Shown: one piece after another, positions 1-8,537 of the stretch
Layout of the letters: each line of letters starts with the position of its first letter
Position numbering within the stretch: the first letter of the stretch is position 1
NCBI GenBank assembly: GCA_024638905.1
Contig: JAHEJH010000012.1
Coordinates: 1 to 23,088 of the forward strand
DNA: 23,088 bases
Direction: 5' to 3'
Origin: Luminiphilus sp.
GTDB taxonomy: Bacteria > Pseudomonadota > Gammaproteobacteria > Pseudomonadales > Halieaceae
Translations under genes and position numbers: made by a program
Notes under the pieces: model-generated
Databases searched by the model: none
The model's input: only the letters and a program-made list of their open reading frames with translations
Told to the model about the DNA's origin: nothing

Positions 1-885
1 TTCAGCTCCGCCCCTGAGCGGTGTCGCAGTCTCATAAAAGCGAAAACCGTAGTTCAACAGGCTGCGGGTTTCCGATTTTCGGCTCGATGTGGAGCTACTG
101 CCCATCACCACCGAGATCAGACGCATACCCTCGCGCTTCGCCGAGGCCACAAGACCATAGCCCGCCACGCTGGTATATCCGGTCTTTAACCCATCCACGG
201 AGTCGTCTTCCCGCAGTAAATGATTACGGTTGTACTGCGTGATGTCGTTGTAGGTGTAGCTCTGCTCTTTATACACAGCATAACGCTCGGGGTGGTTGCG
301 AATAGCGGCGGCGGCCGTCAGGGCAAGATCGCGCGCCGTCGATAAATGCTCGGGGTGGGGCAAGCCATGGCTGTTTTCAAAGTGCGTGCCCGTAAGCCCC
401 ATTTCTTCTGCGTAGCGATTCATCAGATCGACAAACGCCGCCTCACTGCCGGCAATATGCTCGGCTATCGCAACCGTTGCGTCGTTGCCAGATGAGATCA
501 CAATGCCGCGCTCCAGCTCCGCCACCGTGACTGGCTTGCCAGGCTCGATCCACATCAACGACGAGCCCTCAAATACGGGATTTTGCGACCAGGCATTGCG
601 ACTCACCGGCACAACGTCATTCAGGCCCAGCCGACCCAGCTCGACCTCCTGAGCGAGGATATAGGCGGTCATGAGCTTGGTCAGACTCGCAGGCGGCAAC
701 TGCAGGTCGGGATTGTGCTCGACCAGCACGGCCCCGGTGTCGAAATCGACGAGCAGGTAGGAATCGGCGTTGATCGCCGGCGGCGTGGGCACCAAAGCCG
801 AGTTGGCCGATCCAGCCAGCGGTAGCCACAACATAGTGATCAGGCACCAAACTGAGCGCTTCATATTCGCTCTCGCTCCTGTCAT
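1..885 (-). CDS. dacA: D-alanyl-D-alanine carboxypeptidase (PBP5/6 family), C-terminus cut off by window edge
   Basis: Periplasmic, membrane-anchored serine peptidase that removes the terminal D-Ala from peptidoglycan pentapeptides. The frame gives 295 residues and is still open at base 1, so roughly the last quarter is missing, including the family's C-terminal beta domain and amphipathic anchor. All three penicillin-binding motifs are visible: SLTK at residues 67-70 (nucleophile Ser67), SGN at 132-134 and KTG at 234-236. The N-terminus is a signal peptide (hydrophobic LITMLWLPLAG, then small residues). Two starts are possible: ATG at 885, with AGGAG nine bases upstream, and ATG at 864 (MKRSVW), with AGGAG eleven bases upstream. 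I chose 885 for spacing, but 864 gives the neater signal peptide. It is the last gene visible in the cell-elongation cluster, 74 bp after rlpA, and may have its own promoter in that gap. Identity is secure; dacC is an alternative symbol. Confidence 0.95.
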   Translation of the reverse strand, partial: MTGARANMKRSVWCLITMLWLPLAGSANSALVPTPPAINADSYLLVDFDTGAVLVEHNPDLQLPPASLTKLMTAYILAQEVELGRLGLNDVVPVSRNAWSQNPVFEGSSLMWIEPGKPVTVAELERGIVISSGNDATVAIAEHIAGSEAAFVDLMNRYAEEMGLTGTHFENSHGLPHPEHLSTARDLALTAAAAIRNHPERYAVYKEQSYTYNDITQYNRNHLLREDDSVDGLKTGYTSVAGYGLVASAKREGMRLISVVMGSSSTSSRKSETRSLLNYGFRFYETATPLRGGAE

Positions 886-959
886 CGACGGGTTCTCCTG
901 AGGGTCAAAACGGGACCGCGCCAGTTTACGCGTGCGAGGCGTCTGATGAAAATCACCTC

Positions 960-1748
960 TCAAGGTAATGGCTGCGGTGCGGGATAGCCCGCCTCGATCA
1001 ATACTGCCCGGGCCTGCTCTAGCGCCTGCATGTTAGAGAAGGGTCCAACTCTCACGCGGTGCAGCCGCCGGCCACCGCTGTCTACGGCGCTGACAGAAAC
1101 GGGGTAAGCCCATGTACTGCTGATCTTGCTGCCGAGCTCGCCCGCGGCAGTCTCGGAGGTATACGCGCCCAATTGCAGGTAACGGTAGGTGGCAGCCTCG
1201 AGTTCACGACGGTCATCGACCCCCGCCAGATCAACCGATTCCACCAATACGGTCGCAGTGCCCTGTTCGGCGAAGCCAAGCTGCAAAGCCGCGCCATATG
1301 ACAGGTCGATCAGACGGTCCGGGTGAAAGGGGCCACGGTCGTTCACCCGTAATACCACAGTGCGATCGTTGCCCAAGTTGGTCACGCGGACATAGGTCGG
1401 TATCGGCAGTGAACGATGCGCAGCGGTGGCGCCGTAAACGTCAAAGGTTTCGCCGTTGGCAGTCGGTCTGCCCTGAAATTTCATGCCATACCATGAGGCG
1501 ATACCCCGCTCGCGATACCCTTGAGCACTGACGCGCACGGTATAGAGGGCGCCATTCACTTCGTAAGGACTGCGATTACCCTGGGCCAAGAGGGGGTCAG
1601 GCCGTGGAATGGCGTCCTGCCATGGCACACGATCGGAAGGGGACGGTGCAAAATCCGCTTGCTCTGTCGGTGCGGCATCGCGATGAGTGGAGCACGCGGT
1701 CAAAGCAACCGAGGCGCAGCACATTGCGCCAATCAACAGGCGCCTCAA
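960..1748 (-). CDS. rlpA: Septal ring lytic transglycosylase/lipoprotein RlpA (DPBB + SPOR domains)
   Basis: Outer-membrane lipoprotein. In Pseudomonas the family cleaves glycan strands that lack stem peptides, which aids daughter-cell separation. With the start chosen here the protein is about 262 residues: signal peptide MRRLLIGAMCCASVALTAC with lipobox LTAC (lipidated Cys19), a low-complexity linker, a double-psi beta-barrel (about 82-160) with GIASWYG, the conserved His of AAHRSLP (111) and Asp of NDRGPF (137), both linked to activity in the family, and a C-terminal SPOR domain (about 188-256) that binds denuded glycan. No ATG precedes the signal peptide. The TTG at 1748 forms a TTGA overlap with the mltB stop and leaves an ideal basic n-region. 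A TTG at 1790 in the same frame would add 14 residues (276 in all) ahead of it. The start is therefore uncertain while the product is not. Confidence 0.93.
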   Translation of the reverse strand: MRRLLIGAMCCASVALTACSTHRDAAPTEQADFAPSPSDRVPWQDAIPRPDPLLAQGNRSPYEVNGALYTVRVSAQGYRERGIASWYGMKFQGRPTANGETFDVYGATAAHRSLPIPTYVRVTNLGNDRTVVLRVNDRGPFHPDRLIDLSYGAALQLGFAEQGTATVLVESVDLAGVDDRRELEAATYRYLQLGAYTSETAAGELGSKISSTWAYPVSVSAVDSGGRRLHRVRVGPFSNMQALEQARAVLIEAGYPAPQPLP

Positions 1749-2773
1749 GAGCCCTCGCGCGCCACCGCAATCGCCTGACTGAGCTCCCAAACCGCCATGG
1801 CATACATAGCGCTGTGGTTGTAACGCGTGATGACATAGAAATTTTGCAGTCCCAGCCAGTAGCGCACACCGTCCTCCTCTTCGAGCCGGAGCGGCGTTGC
1901 CAGCCCTGCAGGGTCCAGTGGATCGGTGGGCTCGAGCCCCTCGAGCGCCAGCGCGGCGACCGTTTTCTTGGGCTTCAATCCTCCCTCGAACATCGCCGGG
2001 TCGGGATCATCGGCGACGCCATCGATCACTACCTGCTCACCCGAACGCCAGCCGTGGGCCTCAAGATAATTCCCCACACTGGCAATGGCGTCGGCGGGGT
2101 TGTCCCAGATATCCGGCGCACCATCGCCCTCGTAACTCCGTGCATAGGCGCGATAGCTCGAGGGCATGAACTGGCCATATCCCATAGCGCCCGCATAAGA
2201 GCCTTTCAACGCCAGTGCATCCTTACCCGACTCCCAGGCCAGCACCAGAAATTGCTCCAGTTCTCCGGTGAAAAAAGGCGAGCGTCGCGGATAGTCGAAC
2301 GCTAGTGTTGCCAGTGCATCGATCACGCGATAACTCCCCGTGATCCGGCCGTAATAGGTTTCCACGCCGATGATCGCCACCACCAACTCCGCCGGTACGC
2401 CGGTGCGGACCGCGACCGATTGCAACGAGCCCGCGTGGTCGCTCCAGAACGAGACGCCCTCGCTAATCCTGCGATCAGTTAAAAAGATTTTTCTATACTC
2501 GTACCAGGCCTTGGTTTTTTCCGCCGGTCGTGAGATGGCATCGAGAATACTTTGCTGCCGCTCCGCGGCGTCGATCAACTGCTGGGCCCAACCAGGATCC
2601 ACCCCTGCTTCCTGCGCGGCGGCGATCACTTGCTGCGCAGCTTCCCGGTCGCTGTACTCTCCGGCCAGAGCCACGTTACACAGGCTGAGTCCTGTGAACA
2701 AAAGCAATATGCAACAGCACACCCGACACCCCCGTGCGAACCTCGATTGCTGGAGTCGGTTTGTCGTGATCAT
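1745..2773 (-). CDS. mltB: Lytic murein transglycosylase B (GH103, MltB/SltB family)
   Basis: Cleaves the MurNAc-GlcNAc bond of peptidoglycan to give 1,6-anhydro-MurNAc ends, acting in the periplasm. The 342-residue protein has a hydrophobic signal (about residues 16-37) and the GH103 core. GVETYYG (136-142) carries the catalytic acid Glu138, and GAMGYGQFMPSS (195-206) lines the glycan cleft. The NPADAIASVGNYLEAHGW segment after it is typical of the family. The signal ends ALA-GE, which fits signal peptidase I. The nearby Cys (LSLC) is a poor lipobox because position -1 is Leu, so I infer a soluble periplasmic enzyme, as for SltB-type paralogues, rather than a lipoprotein. Its ATG overlaps the rodA stop as ATGA. 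The position between rodA and rlpA is the conserved one. Confidence 0.95.
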   Translation of the reverse strand: MITTNRLQQSRFARGCRVCCCILLLFTGLSLCNVALAGEYSDREAAQQVIAAAQEAGVDPGWAQQLIDAAERQQSILDAISRPAEKTKAWYEYRKIFLTDRRISEGVSFWSDHAGSLQSVAVRTGVPAELVVAIIGVETYYGRITGSYRVIDALATLAFDYPRRSPFFTGELEQFLVLAWESGKDALALKGSYAGAMGYGQFMPSSYRAYARSYEGDGAPDIWDNPADAIASVGNYLEAHGWRSGEQVVIDGVADDPDPAMFEGGLKPKKTVAALALEGLEPTDPLDPAGLATPLRLEEEDGVRYWLGLQNFYVITRYNHSAMYAMAVWELSQAIAVAREGS

Positions 2774-3909
2774 CTTGAAAGGACCCTCTTTTCAGTGCTG
2801 ATAGCGCTGAGAATACCGAAACTCAGCAACAAGGTAACAATTGACGTGCCGCCAAAGCTGACAAAAGGCAGCGGCACGCCCACAACGGGGAGGATCCCTG
2901 CGACCATACCCATGTTCACCACGACATAAACCCCAAACGTGAGCGTGATCGCACTGGCCAATAACCGGCCGTAGCTGGTCTGCGCCGTAAAGCTAATCCA
3001 CAGGCCCCGGGCAACCACCAAGCCATAGAGGAGCAACAATAAAAGCACACCGCGTAGCCCCCACTCCTCGGCCAGCACCGCGATAATGAAGTCGGTCTGA
3101 CTCTCGGGCAAAAAATCCAGGTGGGACTGGGTGCCCTGCAGATATCCCTTTCCTGACCAGCCACCCGAGCCAATGGCGGTCTTGGATTGAATGATGTTCC
3201 ACCCGGCGCCTAATCTGTCCGCTTCCGGGTCGACCAACGTCAGGATGCGTTGCTTTTGATAGTCCCGAAGCAGGAACAACCAAGCGGGCCATATACAGAC
3301 CAGCGCCGCCAGCGCTCCCGAGAAAATCTGCCACCAGCTGACGCCCGCCATGAACACCACAAACGCGCCGCTGGCACCGACCAGAATGGCCGTGCCCAGA
3401 TCCGGCTGGGTTGCGATGGCGGCAGCCGGCAGCACAATGATCAACAGTGCCGTCACAGTGGTGCTCGGCCGCGGCGGCAGTGCATGCCTTACGACCCAAG
3501 CCGCCACCATTAACGGCATCGCAATCTTCATGATCTCTGAAGGCTGAAAGCGTATAAACCCTAGGCTGAGCCATCGCTGCGCGCCCTTTGCCCCCACCCC
3601 AAAGAAGGGGACTAGTAGCAGCAAAAGCAGGGCCCCAAGATACAGTGTTGGGGCCCACCGCTGCAGGGTATCGATGCGAACCTGGGCCAGGAGCAGAAGG
3701 ACAGCAAAACCCACCACGAAATTGCGGATCTGCCGATTGACGGTGTCCCAATCGCCATCGGATGCACTAAAGAGCACGAACAAACCCGTGGTCATAATGG
3801 CCAGCATGGGCAGTAGTAGCACCACGTCCAGGTGAAGTCGTTCCGCGGGCGTTTGCGCTCTGGCGAAGTCCCGGTCAGATCCCTCCAAAAAACGGGTGTA
3901 CTCAGACAT
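2770..3909 (-). CDS. rodA: Rod shape-determining glycosyltransferase RodA (SEDS family)
   Basis: Integral inner-membrane peptidoglycan polymerase of the elongasome, working with the PBP2 transpeptidase encoded just upstream. The 379-residue protein has a short cytoplasmic N-tail and about ten hydrophobic segments. Family signatures are FQPSE (121-125), QPDLG (168-172) and LPESQTDF, where Asp273 aligns with the SEDS catalytic aspartate, followed by AVLAEEWG. The C-terminal membrane stretch has the usual PLPFVSFGGTS signature. Its ATG lies inside the end of mrdA (8-base overlap) and its stop overlaps the mltB start, so translation is probably coupled on both sides. Also called mrdB. The length and motifs look intact. 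Confidence 0.97.
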   Translation of the reverse strand: MSEYTRFLEGSDRDFARAQTPAERLHLDVVLLLPMLAIMTTGLFVLFSASDGDWDTVNRQIRNFVVGFAVLLLLAQVRIDTLQRWAPTLYLGALLLLLLVPFFGVGAKGAQRWLSLGFIRFQPSEIMKIAMPLMVAAWVVRHALPPRPSTTVTALLIIVLPAAAIATQPDLGTAILVGASGAFVVFMAGVSWWQIFSGALAALVCIWPAWLFLLRDYQKQRILTLVDPEADRLGAGWNIIQSKTAIGSGGWSGKGYLQGTQSHLDFLPESQTDFIIAVLAEEWGLRGVLLLLLLYGLVVARGLWISFTAQTSYGRLLASAITLTFGVYVVVNMGMVAGILPVVGVPLPFVSFGGTSIVTLLLSFGILSAISTEKRVLSR

Positions 3910-5749
3910 CGCTCGCTTCGCTCAACCAGGCATCCATAATCCGCCGCGCTACCGGTGACGCCGCACCACTGCCCCCGCCGTTTTCAGCGATGACCGCGAC
4001 CACAATGCGCGGATTTTCAACCGGCGCAAACGCGACAAACAGGCCGTGGTTGCGGTTACGCTCGCTAATAGCCTCTTCGTCATAAATAGCGTCCTGCGCG
4101 ATGCTGACCACCTGTGAGGTCCCAGTCTTACCCGCAATTTGGTATCCGACACCCCTTGCTATCCCCGCCGCGGTCCCCCGAGGGGAATGGACCACATCCA
4201 CCATACCCTCCACCACAGCCTGCCAAGCTGCCTCATCCATCGGTATGCGCGGTCTTTGCACACCACCGACCGTCAGATCATCGACGCGATGAACAACCGA
4301 GGGCACAAAGCTCTCGCCCTTATTTGCCAGCACCGTTGTCGCCTGTGCCAACTGCAGCGGGGTGGCCAACATATATCCCTGACCGATCCCAGCGCTGATG
4401 GTTTCGCCCGGGTACCAGGGCTCGCCCAATGCGGTGCGTTTCCAATCAGTGTTGGGCAGAATGCCGTCCTGCTCACCGGTGGTATCGATTCCCGTGCGAT
4501 GGCCAAGGCCAAAGGGCCGCAGCACCTCGGCCATCACGTCGATACCCATACGGTGCGCGAGGTCGTAGTAATAAGTATCGCAGGACTCTGCGATGGCCAT
4601 TCTCAGATCCACCCTCTCGGCATGACCCGTGCCGCGGATGCGGAGCGTCCAGTCCCGGTAGCGGCGATCATCGCCGGGCAATCGGTACCAGCCAGGGTCG
4701 GGTACCTCTGTGTCAGGGGTGATGAAACCCCGGGCCAATGCGCCCAGACTGATCAGCGGCTTGACCGTGGATCCGGGCGGGTACTGCCCCTGAACGGCGC
4801 GATTGAGAAGCGGCGTATCCAGTGAGCCGCGGAGCTCTGCATAATCGGAGTAGCTGATTCCCTCGACAAAGAGGTTGGCGTCGTAGCTGGGGTTCGACAC
4901 CATGGCCAACACGCCCCCGGTGAGAGGATCTAGGGCTACCACCGCGCCCCGTTGGTCACCCAGAGCTGCCACCGCCTCGCGCTGCAAGTCCAGATCGAGA
5001 TATAGGCGAAGATTCTTGCCCGGCACCGGCGCTTCCTTCTCCAACACACGCAAGACTCGCCCGTGCGCATTGGTCTCGACATGCTGATAACCGGGTTTGC
5101 CATGGAGCAAGGGCTCGTAGCGCTTCTCAAGCCCTACTTTCCCCGTGTGTAAAGTGCCTCGATAGCGCTCTGCATCAAGCTCAAGCAGATCCTCAGCGCT
5201 CACCCTGCCAACGTACCCCAACACATGGCTGAGTGCCTCACCGAAGGGGTAATCGCGGGTCAATTGTGCGTCGACCACGACTCCGGGAAGCTGATGCAAG
5301 TCGACTGCGACCGTCGCCAGGGCCGCGTCGTCCAGACCCAATTTGATCGGCACCGTTTCGAAGGGTCGGCGACGCTCGGAACGCTCCTGAAACGCCTTGA
5401 GTTCGCGATCCGTCAACGAGAGACGCTCAGTGAGAGTATCGACCAATGCGGCGGGATCCTCACTGCGTTCTCTGACAATGCCAATTACAAAAGTCGGTTT
5501 GTTCGCGGCCAGCAAACGTCCTTTGCGATCCACAATCTGCCCACGCGTAGGCGGAATCACCTCGACCCGGATCCGGTTTCGATCCGACTGGGTCATAAAA
5601 TCATCGTGCTGGACAATTTGCAGGGAGTAGTACCGGTAGACCAGCACACCGAGCACAATGGTGATCGCTAACATCGACGCAATCAGGCGAGAGCGATTGA
5701 TCATCCACTCCCGGCGGGTGTCTCGCAGTGCATCCAGGGTTCTGGCCAT
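3902..5749 (-). CDS. mrdA: Penicillin-binding protein 2, elongation transpeptidase
   Basis: Class B PBP that crosslinks lateral-wall peptidoglycan in complex with RodA. With the ATG at 5749 it has 615 residues: a short basic cytoplasmic tail, one transmembrane helix (about residues 22-43), the dimerisation/pedestal region, then the transpeptidase domain. Active-site motifs are STVK at 327-330 (nucleophile Ser327), SCD at 389-391 (the PBP2-type variant of SxN) and KTG at 541-543, at nearly the same positions as in E. coli PBP2. The frame stays open to an ATG at 5791, but 5749 shares a base with the rlmH stop (TGATG), has a purine-rich GGGGCAG ahead of it, and gives the usual MARTL-type short tail, so I prefer it. 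It is followed directly by rodA. Confidence 0.96.
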   Translation of the reverse strand: MARTLDALRDTRREWMINRSRLIASMLAITIVLGVLVYRYYSLQIVQHDDFMTQSDRNRIRVEVIPPTRGQIVDRKGRLLAANKPTFVIGIVRERSEDPAALVDTLTERLSLTDRELKAFQERSERRRPFETVPIKLGLDDAALATVAVDLHQLPGVVVDAQLTRDYPFGEALSHVLGYVGRVSAEDLLELDAERYRGTLHTGKVGLEKRYEPLLHGKPGYQHVETNAHGRVLRVLEKEAPVPGKNLRLYLDLDLQREAVAALGDQRGAVVALDPLTGGVLAMVSNPSYDANLFVEGISYSDYAELRGSLDTPLLNRAVQGQYPPGSTVKPLISLGALARGFITPDTEVPDPGWYRLPGDDRRYRDWTLRIRGTGHAERVDLRMAIAESCDTYYYDLAHRMGIDVMAEVLRPFGLGHRTGIDTTGEQDGILPNTDWKRTALGEPWYPGETISAGIGQGYMLATPLQLAQATTVLANKGESFVPSVVHRVDDLTVGGVQRPRIPMDEAAWQAVVEGMVDVVHSPRGTAAGIARGVGYQIAGKTGTSQVVSIAQDAIYDEEAISERNRNHGLFVAFAPVENPRIVVAVIAENGGGSGAASPVARRIMDAWLSEASDV

Positions 5750-6219
5750 CAGCTGCCCCGGTGGTAGGGGTGACCGGCCTGAACCGACCACGCCCGGTAA
5801 AGCTGCTCGGCAAGAATCACCCTGACCAATGGATGCGGCAGGGTGATCTGCCCCAGAGACCAGCGCTCCTTTGCGCCTTTGAGAATGTTCGGGTGAAGCC
5901 CATCCGGACCGCCGATCACAATGCTGATCTGTTCACCCTGCATTTGCCACTGGTCAAAGCGCTCCGCGATCAGCTCAGTGCTGACCGCTTTGCCCCCGAT
6001 ATCCAGCGCGACAACATAATCCTTGCCGCTGAGCTTTGCCTCGATCGCCTCCGCCTCTTGCACACGATACTTTTCTGGCGTTGCCGATCCGCGTTTGGCT
6101 GGCGGGATATCGAGCCACTCGACCGATATTTCCCGGGGCATACGACGCGCGTATTCTTCCACTCCCTGATCCACCCATGCCGGCATTTTTTGCCCTATTG
6201 CCAGCACTCTGAGCCGCAT
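5749..6219 (-). CDS. rlmH: 23S rRNA (pseudouridine-1915-N3)-methyltransferase RlmH
   Basis: SPOUT-class, SAM-dependent enzyme that methylates pseudouridine 1915 in helix 69 of 23S rRNA on assembled 70S ribosomes. At 156 residues it is the normal family length. The SAM-binding knot contains IGGPDG (102-107), followed by SLGQITLPHPLVRVILAEQLYRAW and the characteristic C-terminal HPYHR. The N-terminal MRLRVLAIGQKMPAWV is also typical. Its ATG shares one base with the rsfS stop, and its own stop shares one base with the likely mrdA start. The rsfS-rlmH pair is a widely conserved ribosome-maturation pair sitting ahead of the elongasome genes. Confidence 0.97.
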   Translation of the reverse strand: MRLRVLAIGQKMPAWVDQGVEEYARRMPREISVEWLDIPPAKRGSATPEKYRVQEAEAIEAKLSGKDYVVALDIGGKAVSTELIAERFDQWQMQGEQISIVIGGPDGLHPNILKGAKERWSLGQITLPHPLVRVILAEQLYRAWSVQAGHPYHRGS

Positions 6220-6593
6220 CAGCTACTCTCAGGTTGAGCAGCCTGCACCGACCACAGGCGCTCGAGGTCATAAAAACTTCTGGCGGTGGGTTGCATCACG
6301 TGCACCACCACGTCACCAAAGTCGACCAGCACCCACTCGCCGACTCTCTCACCCTCTACGCCCACCGGACGCACGCCCTGCTCTTTTGCTTTCATCATGA
6401 CGTTGTCAGCCAGTGATTTGACATGTCGACTGGATGTCCCGCTGGCAACGATCAGCCAGTCCATGACAGAGCTGAGCTCGCGGACATCGAGCACCACGGG
6501 CTCAACGGCCTTGAGGTCTTCGAGTGCCTGCTGCGCGATGGCGAGCAAGTCAGCCTCCTCGGCAGTTTCCGGAGCGATGATTTCAGTGGTCAT
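6219..6593 (-). CDS. rsfS: Ribosomal silencing factor RsfS
   Basis: Cytosolic factor that binds ribosomal protein uL14 (L14) and blocks joining of the 30S and 50S subunits, which reduces translation in stationary phase or starvation. The 124-residue protein matches the family along its length: VVLDVRELSSVMDWLIVASG, then TSSRHVKSLADNV, GVEGERVGEWVLVDFGDVVVHVM and the FYDLERLWS tail. Its ATG overlaps the nadD stop as ATGA. Roughly 12 extra N-terminal residues relative to the E. coli protein look like normal variation. Confidence 0.96.
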   Translation of the reverse strand: MTTEIIAPETAEEADLLAIAQQALEDLKAVEPVVLDVRELSSVMDWLIVASGTSSRHVKSLADNVMMKAKEQGVRPVGVEGERVGEWVLVDFGDVVVHVMQPTARSFYDLERLWSVQAAQPESS

Positions 6594-7258
6594 ACGAGGT
6601 CGCGACTGAACAGTGCATGATTGGAAATATACTCCATAACGCCGTCGGGTAGCAGGAATCTGGGGTCACGACCTTCCGCGATCATGGTCCGGATGTCACT
6701 GGATGAAATATCGAGCAAGGGCTGCGCCAGAGTGAATACGCCGCCACCAGGTCGCGACAGCAGGCCGGCTTTATCGATCTTGTGTTCGCTCAACCAGTCC
6801 GATACCTCTGACGCATGCGGCTCGGCATCAGGTCGGCCTATCACCACCACGTGCGCAAAATCTAACAGCGCTCGCCATCGTGACCACCGTGGCAAGGTCG
6901 CCAGAATGTCGGCACCCATAATCCACACTAATGGGCGCTCCGCACCACACTCGTGACGCAGACCCTCCAGCGTATCGACGGTATAAGACGGGCCCGGTCT
7001 AACGAGCTCACGGGCATCCACAGCAATACCCTGCAAGTCAGCCACCGCCAATTCCAGCATCGCCAAACGATGCGCGGCATCGACTGTCGCCTGATCTTTC
7101 AGAGGGGATTGCGCGGCGGGTATCAAGTCGACGCGCTCCAGATCCAGCGCGTCGCGCACCGCCATCGCGCCACGCAGGTGGCCAATGTGGACCGGATCAA
7201 AAGCACCGCCCAGAAATCCAAGGGGGAGTTGCGGGTTGTTCATCTCTGCGGCACTCAC
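6590..7258 (-). CDS. nadD: Nicotinate-nucleotide adenylyltransferase NadD
   Basis: Transfers AMP from ATP to nicotinate mononucleotide, giving deamido-NAD in NAD biosynthesis (cytosol). The 222-residue protein opens with the nucleotidyltransferase signature GGAFDPVHIGH (17-27) and carries the second signature ISSSDIR (184-190) near the end, with WIMGADILATLPRW in between. The start is a GTG at 7258 that overlaps the proA stop as GTGA. An ATG five codons later (7243) would give MNNPQLPLGFLGGAF and is a realistic alternative, because neither has a strong ribosome-binding site. The location between proA and rsfS is conserved. Confidence 0.95.
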   Translation of the reverse strand: MSAAEMNNPQLPLGFLGGAFDPVHIGHLRGAMAVRDALDLERVDLIPAAQSPLKDQATVDAAHRLAMLELAVADLQGIAVDARELVRPGPSYTVDTLEGLRHECGAERPLVWIMGADILATLPRWSRWRALLDFAHVVVIGRPDAEPHASEVSDWLSEHKIDKAGLLSRPGGGVFTLAQPLLDISSSDIRTMIAEGRDPRFLLPDGVMEYISNHALFSRDLV

Positions 7259-8511
7259 TGGCGAGTGTGCCCGTCCCCTTTCACAATGTATTTTCTGGAG
7301 GTGAGCCCTTCCAGACCAACGGGACCCCGCGCATGCAGCTTACCGGTGGAGATACCAATTTCTGCGCCGAGACCGTATTCAAAACCGTCGGCGAATCGGG
7401 TCGAGGCATTGTGCATCACGGACCCCGAATCTACCTCGCGCAGGAAACGCTCCGCCGCACGCGCGTTCTCAGTCACGATACTCTCGGTGTGATTCGACCC
7501 GTACCGGGCGATATGGGACATAGCATCGTCCACGTCATCCACCATCTTCACCGAGAGAATCGGCGCCAGATACTCGGTTGACCAGTCTGCCTCTATAGCG
7601 TCGACAGTGATATCAGGGGCCGCCTGCCGAGATGCCTCACAGCCTCTGACCTCCACACCCTCGGATTGCAGCGCAGTGACCAGCCCGGGCAACATATCCG
7701 CCTGCGCTCTGGCCACCAGCAAAGTCTCCATGGTGTTGCAGGTGCCGAAACGCTGCGTTTTGGCGTTGAAGGCGATGCGATGGGCTTTATCGCGATCAGC
7801 GTCTGCATCGATATAAACATGACAGATGCCATCGAGGTGCGCCAACACCGGCACTTTACTTTCCGCCGCAACGCGCTCGATCAGCCCTTTGCCGCCGCGC
7901 GGCACCACCATGTCAATGCAGGCGGGCATGGTGAGCAACGCCCCCACCGCCGCACGATCCACCACCGGCACCACCTGAGCCGCCTCCACTGGTAAACCGG
8001 CTGCTGACAGCCCCGCCGCGAGCGAGTCACCCAACCGCTTATTGCAGTGGATCGCTTCCGAACCTCCTCGCAAAATCACCGCATTGCCCGCCTTCAGGCA
8101 CAGTGACGCTGCTTCGATCGTCACGTTCGGCCGGGATTCATAAATCATGCCGATCACACCCAGAGGCACGCGCATGGTGCCAACGTCGATGCCCGACGGC
8201 ATCTTGCGCATGTCCGACACAGCGCCGATAGGATCAGGTAGCGCCGCCACTTGAGAGAGTCCTTCCTCCAACACATCGAGTTGTGCGGGCGTCAGCGCGA
8301 GGCGGTCGAGCAAGGCGGCCTCAAGTCCGCTCTCTCGGCCCTGCTCCAGGTCCCGCTCATTCGCTGCCAGAATGGCATCCCGATCAGCGGCTATCGCGGC
8401 GCGAATTTGCAGCAGCGCCTCATTGCGCTGCTCGACACTCGACGATGCCAACACCCGCGCAGCAGCCCGGGCTGAACGACCCATCTCGGTCATGGCCGCC
8501 TGAATGTCCAT
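7255..8511 (-). CDS. proA: Gamma-glutamyl phosphate reductase ProA
   Basis: NADPH-dependent reduction of gamma-glutamyl phosphate to glutamate-5-semialdehyde, the second step of proline synthesis. The 418-residue, full-length protein belongs to the aldehyde dehydrogenase superfamily. The catalytic Cys258 lies in RFGTCNTMETLLV. GMIYESRPNVTIEAASLCLKAGNAVILRGGSEA is the cofactor-binding part, and the C-terminal RFADGFEYGLGAEIGIST with ARGPVGLEGLT is diagnostic. The ATG at 8511 has a weak ribosome-binding site, and an in-frame ATG six codons later is possible. proB is not in the window. The 26-base gap after grxD suggests read-through transcription from the grxD promoter. Confidence 0.97.
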   Translation of the reverse strand: MDIQAAMTEMGRSARAAARVLASSSVEQRNEALLQIRAAIAADRDAILAANERDLEQGRESGLEAALLDRLALTPAQLDVLEEGLSQVAALPDPIGAVSDMRKMPSGIDVGTMRVPLGVIGMIYESRPNVTIEAASLCLKAGNAVILRGGSEAIHCNKRLGDSLAAGLSAAGLPVEAAQVVPVVDRAAVGALLTMPACIDMVVPRGGKGLIERVAAESKVPVLAHLDGICHVYIDADADRDKAHRIAFNAKTQRFGTCNTMETLLVARAQADMLPGLVTALQSEGVEVRGCEASRQAAPDITVDAIEADWSTEYLAPILSVKMVDDVDDAMSHIARYGSNHTESIVTENARAAERFLREVDSGSVMHNASTRFADGFEYGLGAEIGISTGKLHARGPVGLEGLTSRKYIVKGDGHTRQ

Positions 8512-8537
8512 CGTCGTCTGTGCCGGCCCCGCAGGGC

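Noticed and set aside
1604..2305. A 233-codon open frame on the plus strand opposite mltB and rlpA
   Set aside because: Composition is Arg/His-rich with no recognisable domain. It lies antisense to two well-supported genes and is a GC-rich frame shadow.
2993..3751. A 252-codon minus-strand frame inside rodA
   Set aside because: It is in another frame of the same strand within an intact, conserved membrane protein. It shows no hydrophobic pattern and no family motif.
8526..8537. Small hairpin GCCC-CGCA-GGGC between grxD and proA as a terminator
   Set aside because: Only a 4-bp stem without a T-run, directly after the grxD stop. Read-through is more likely.
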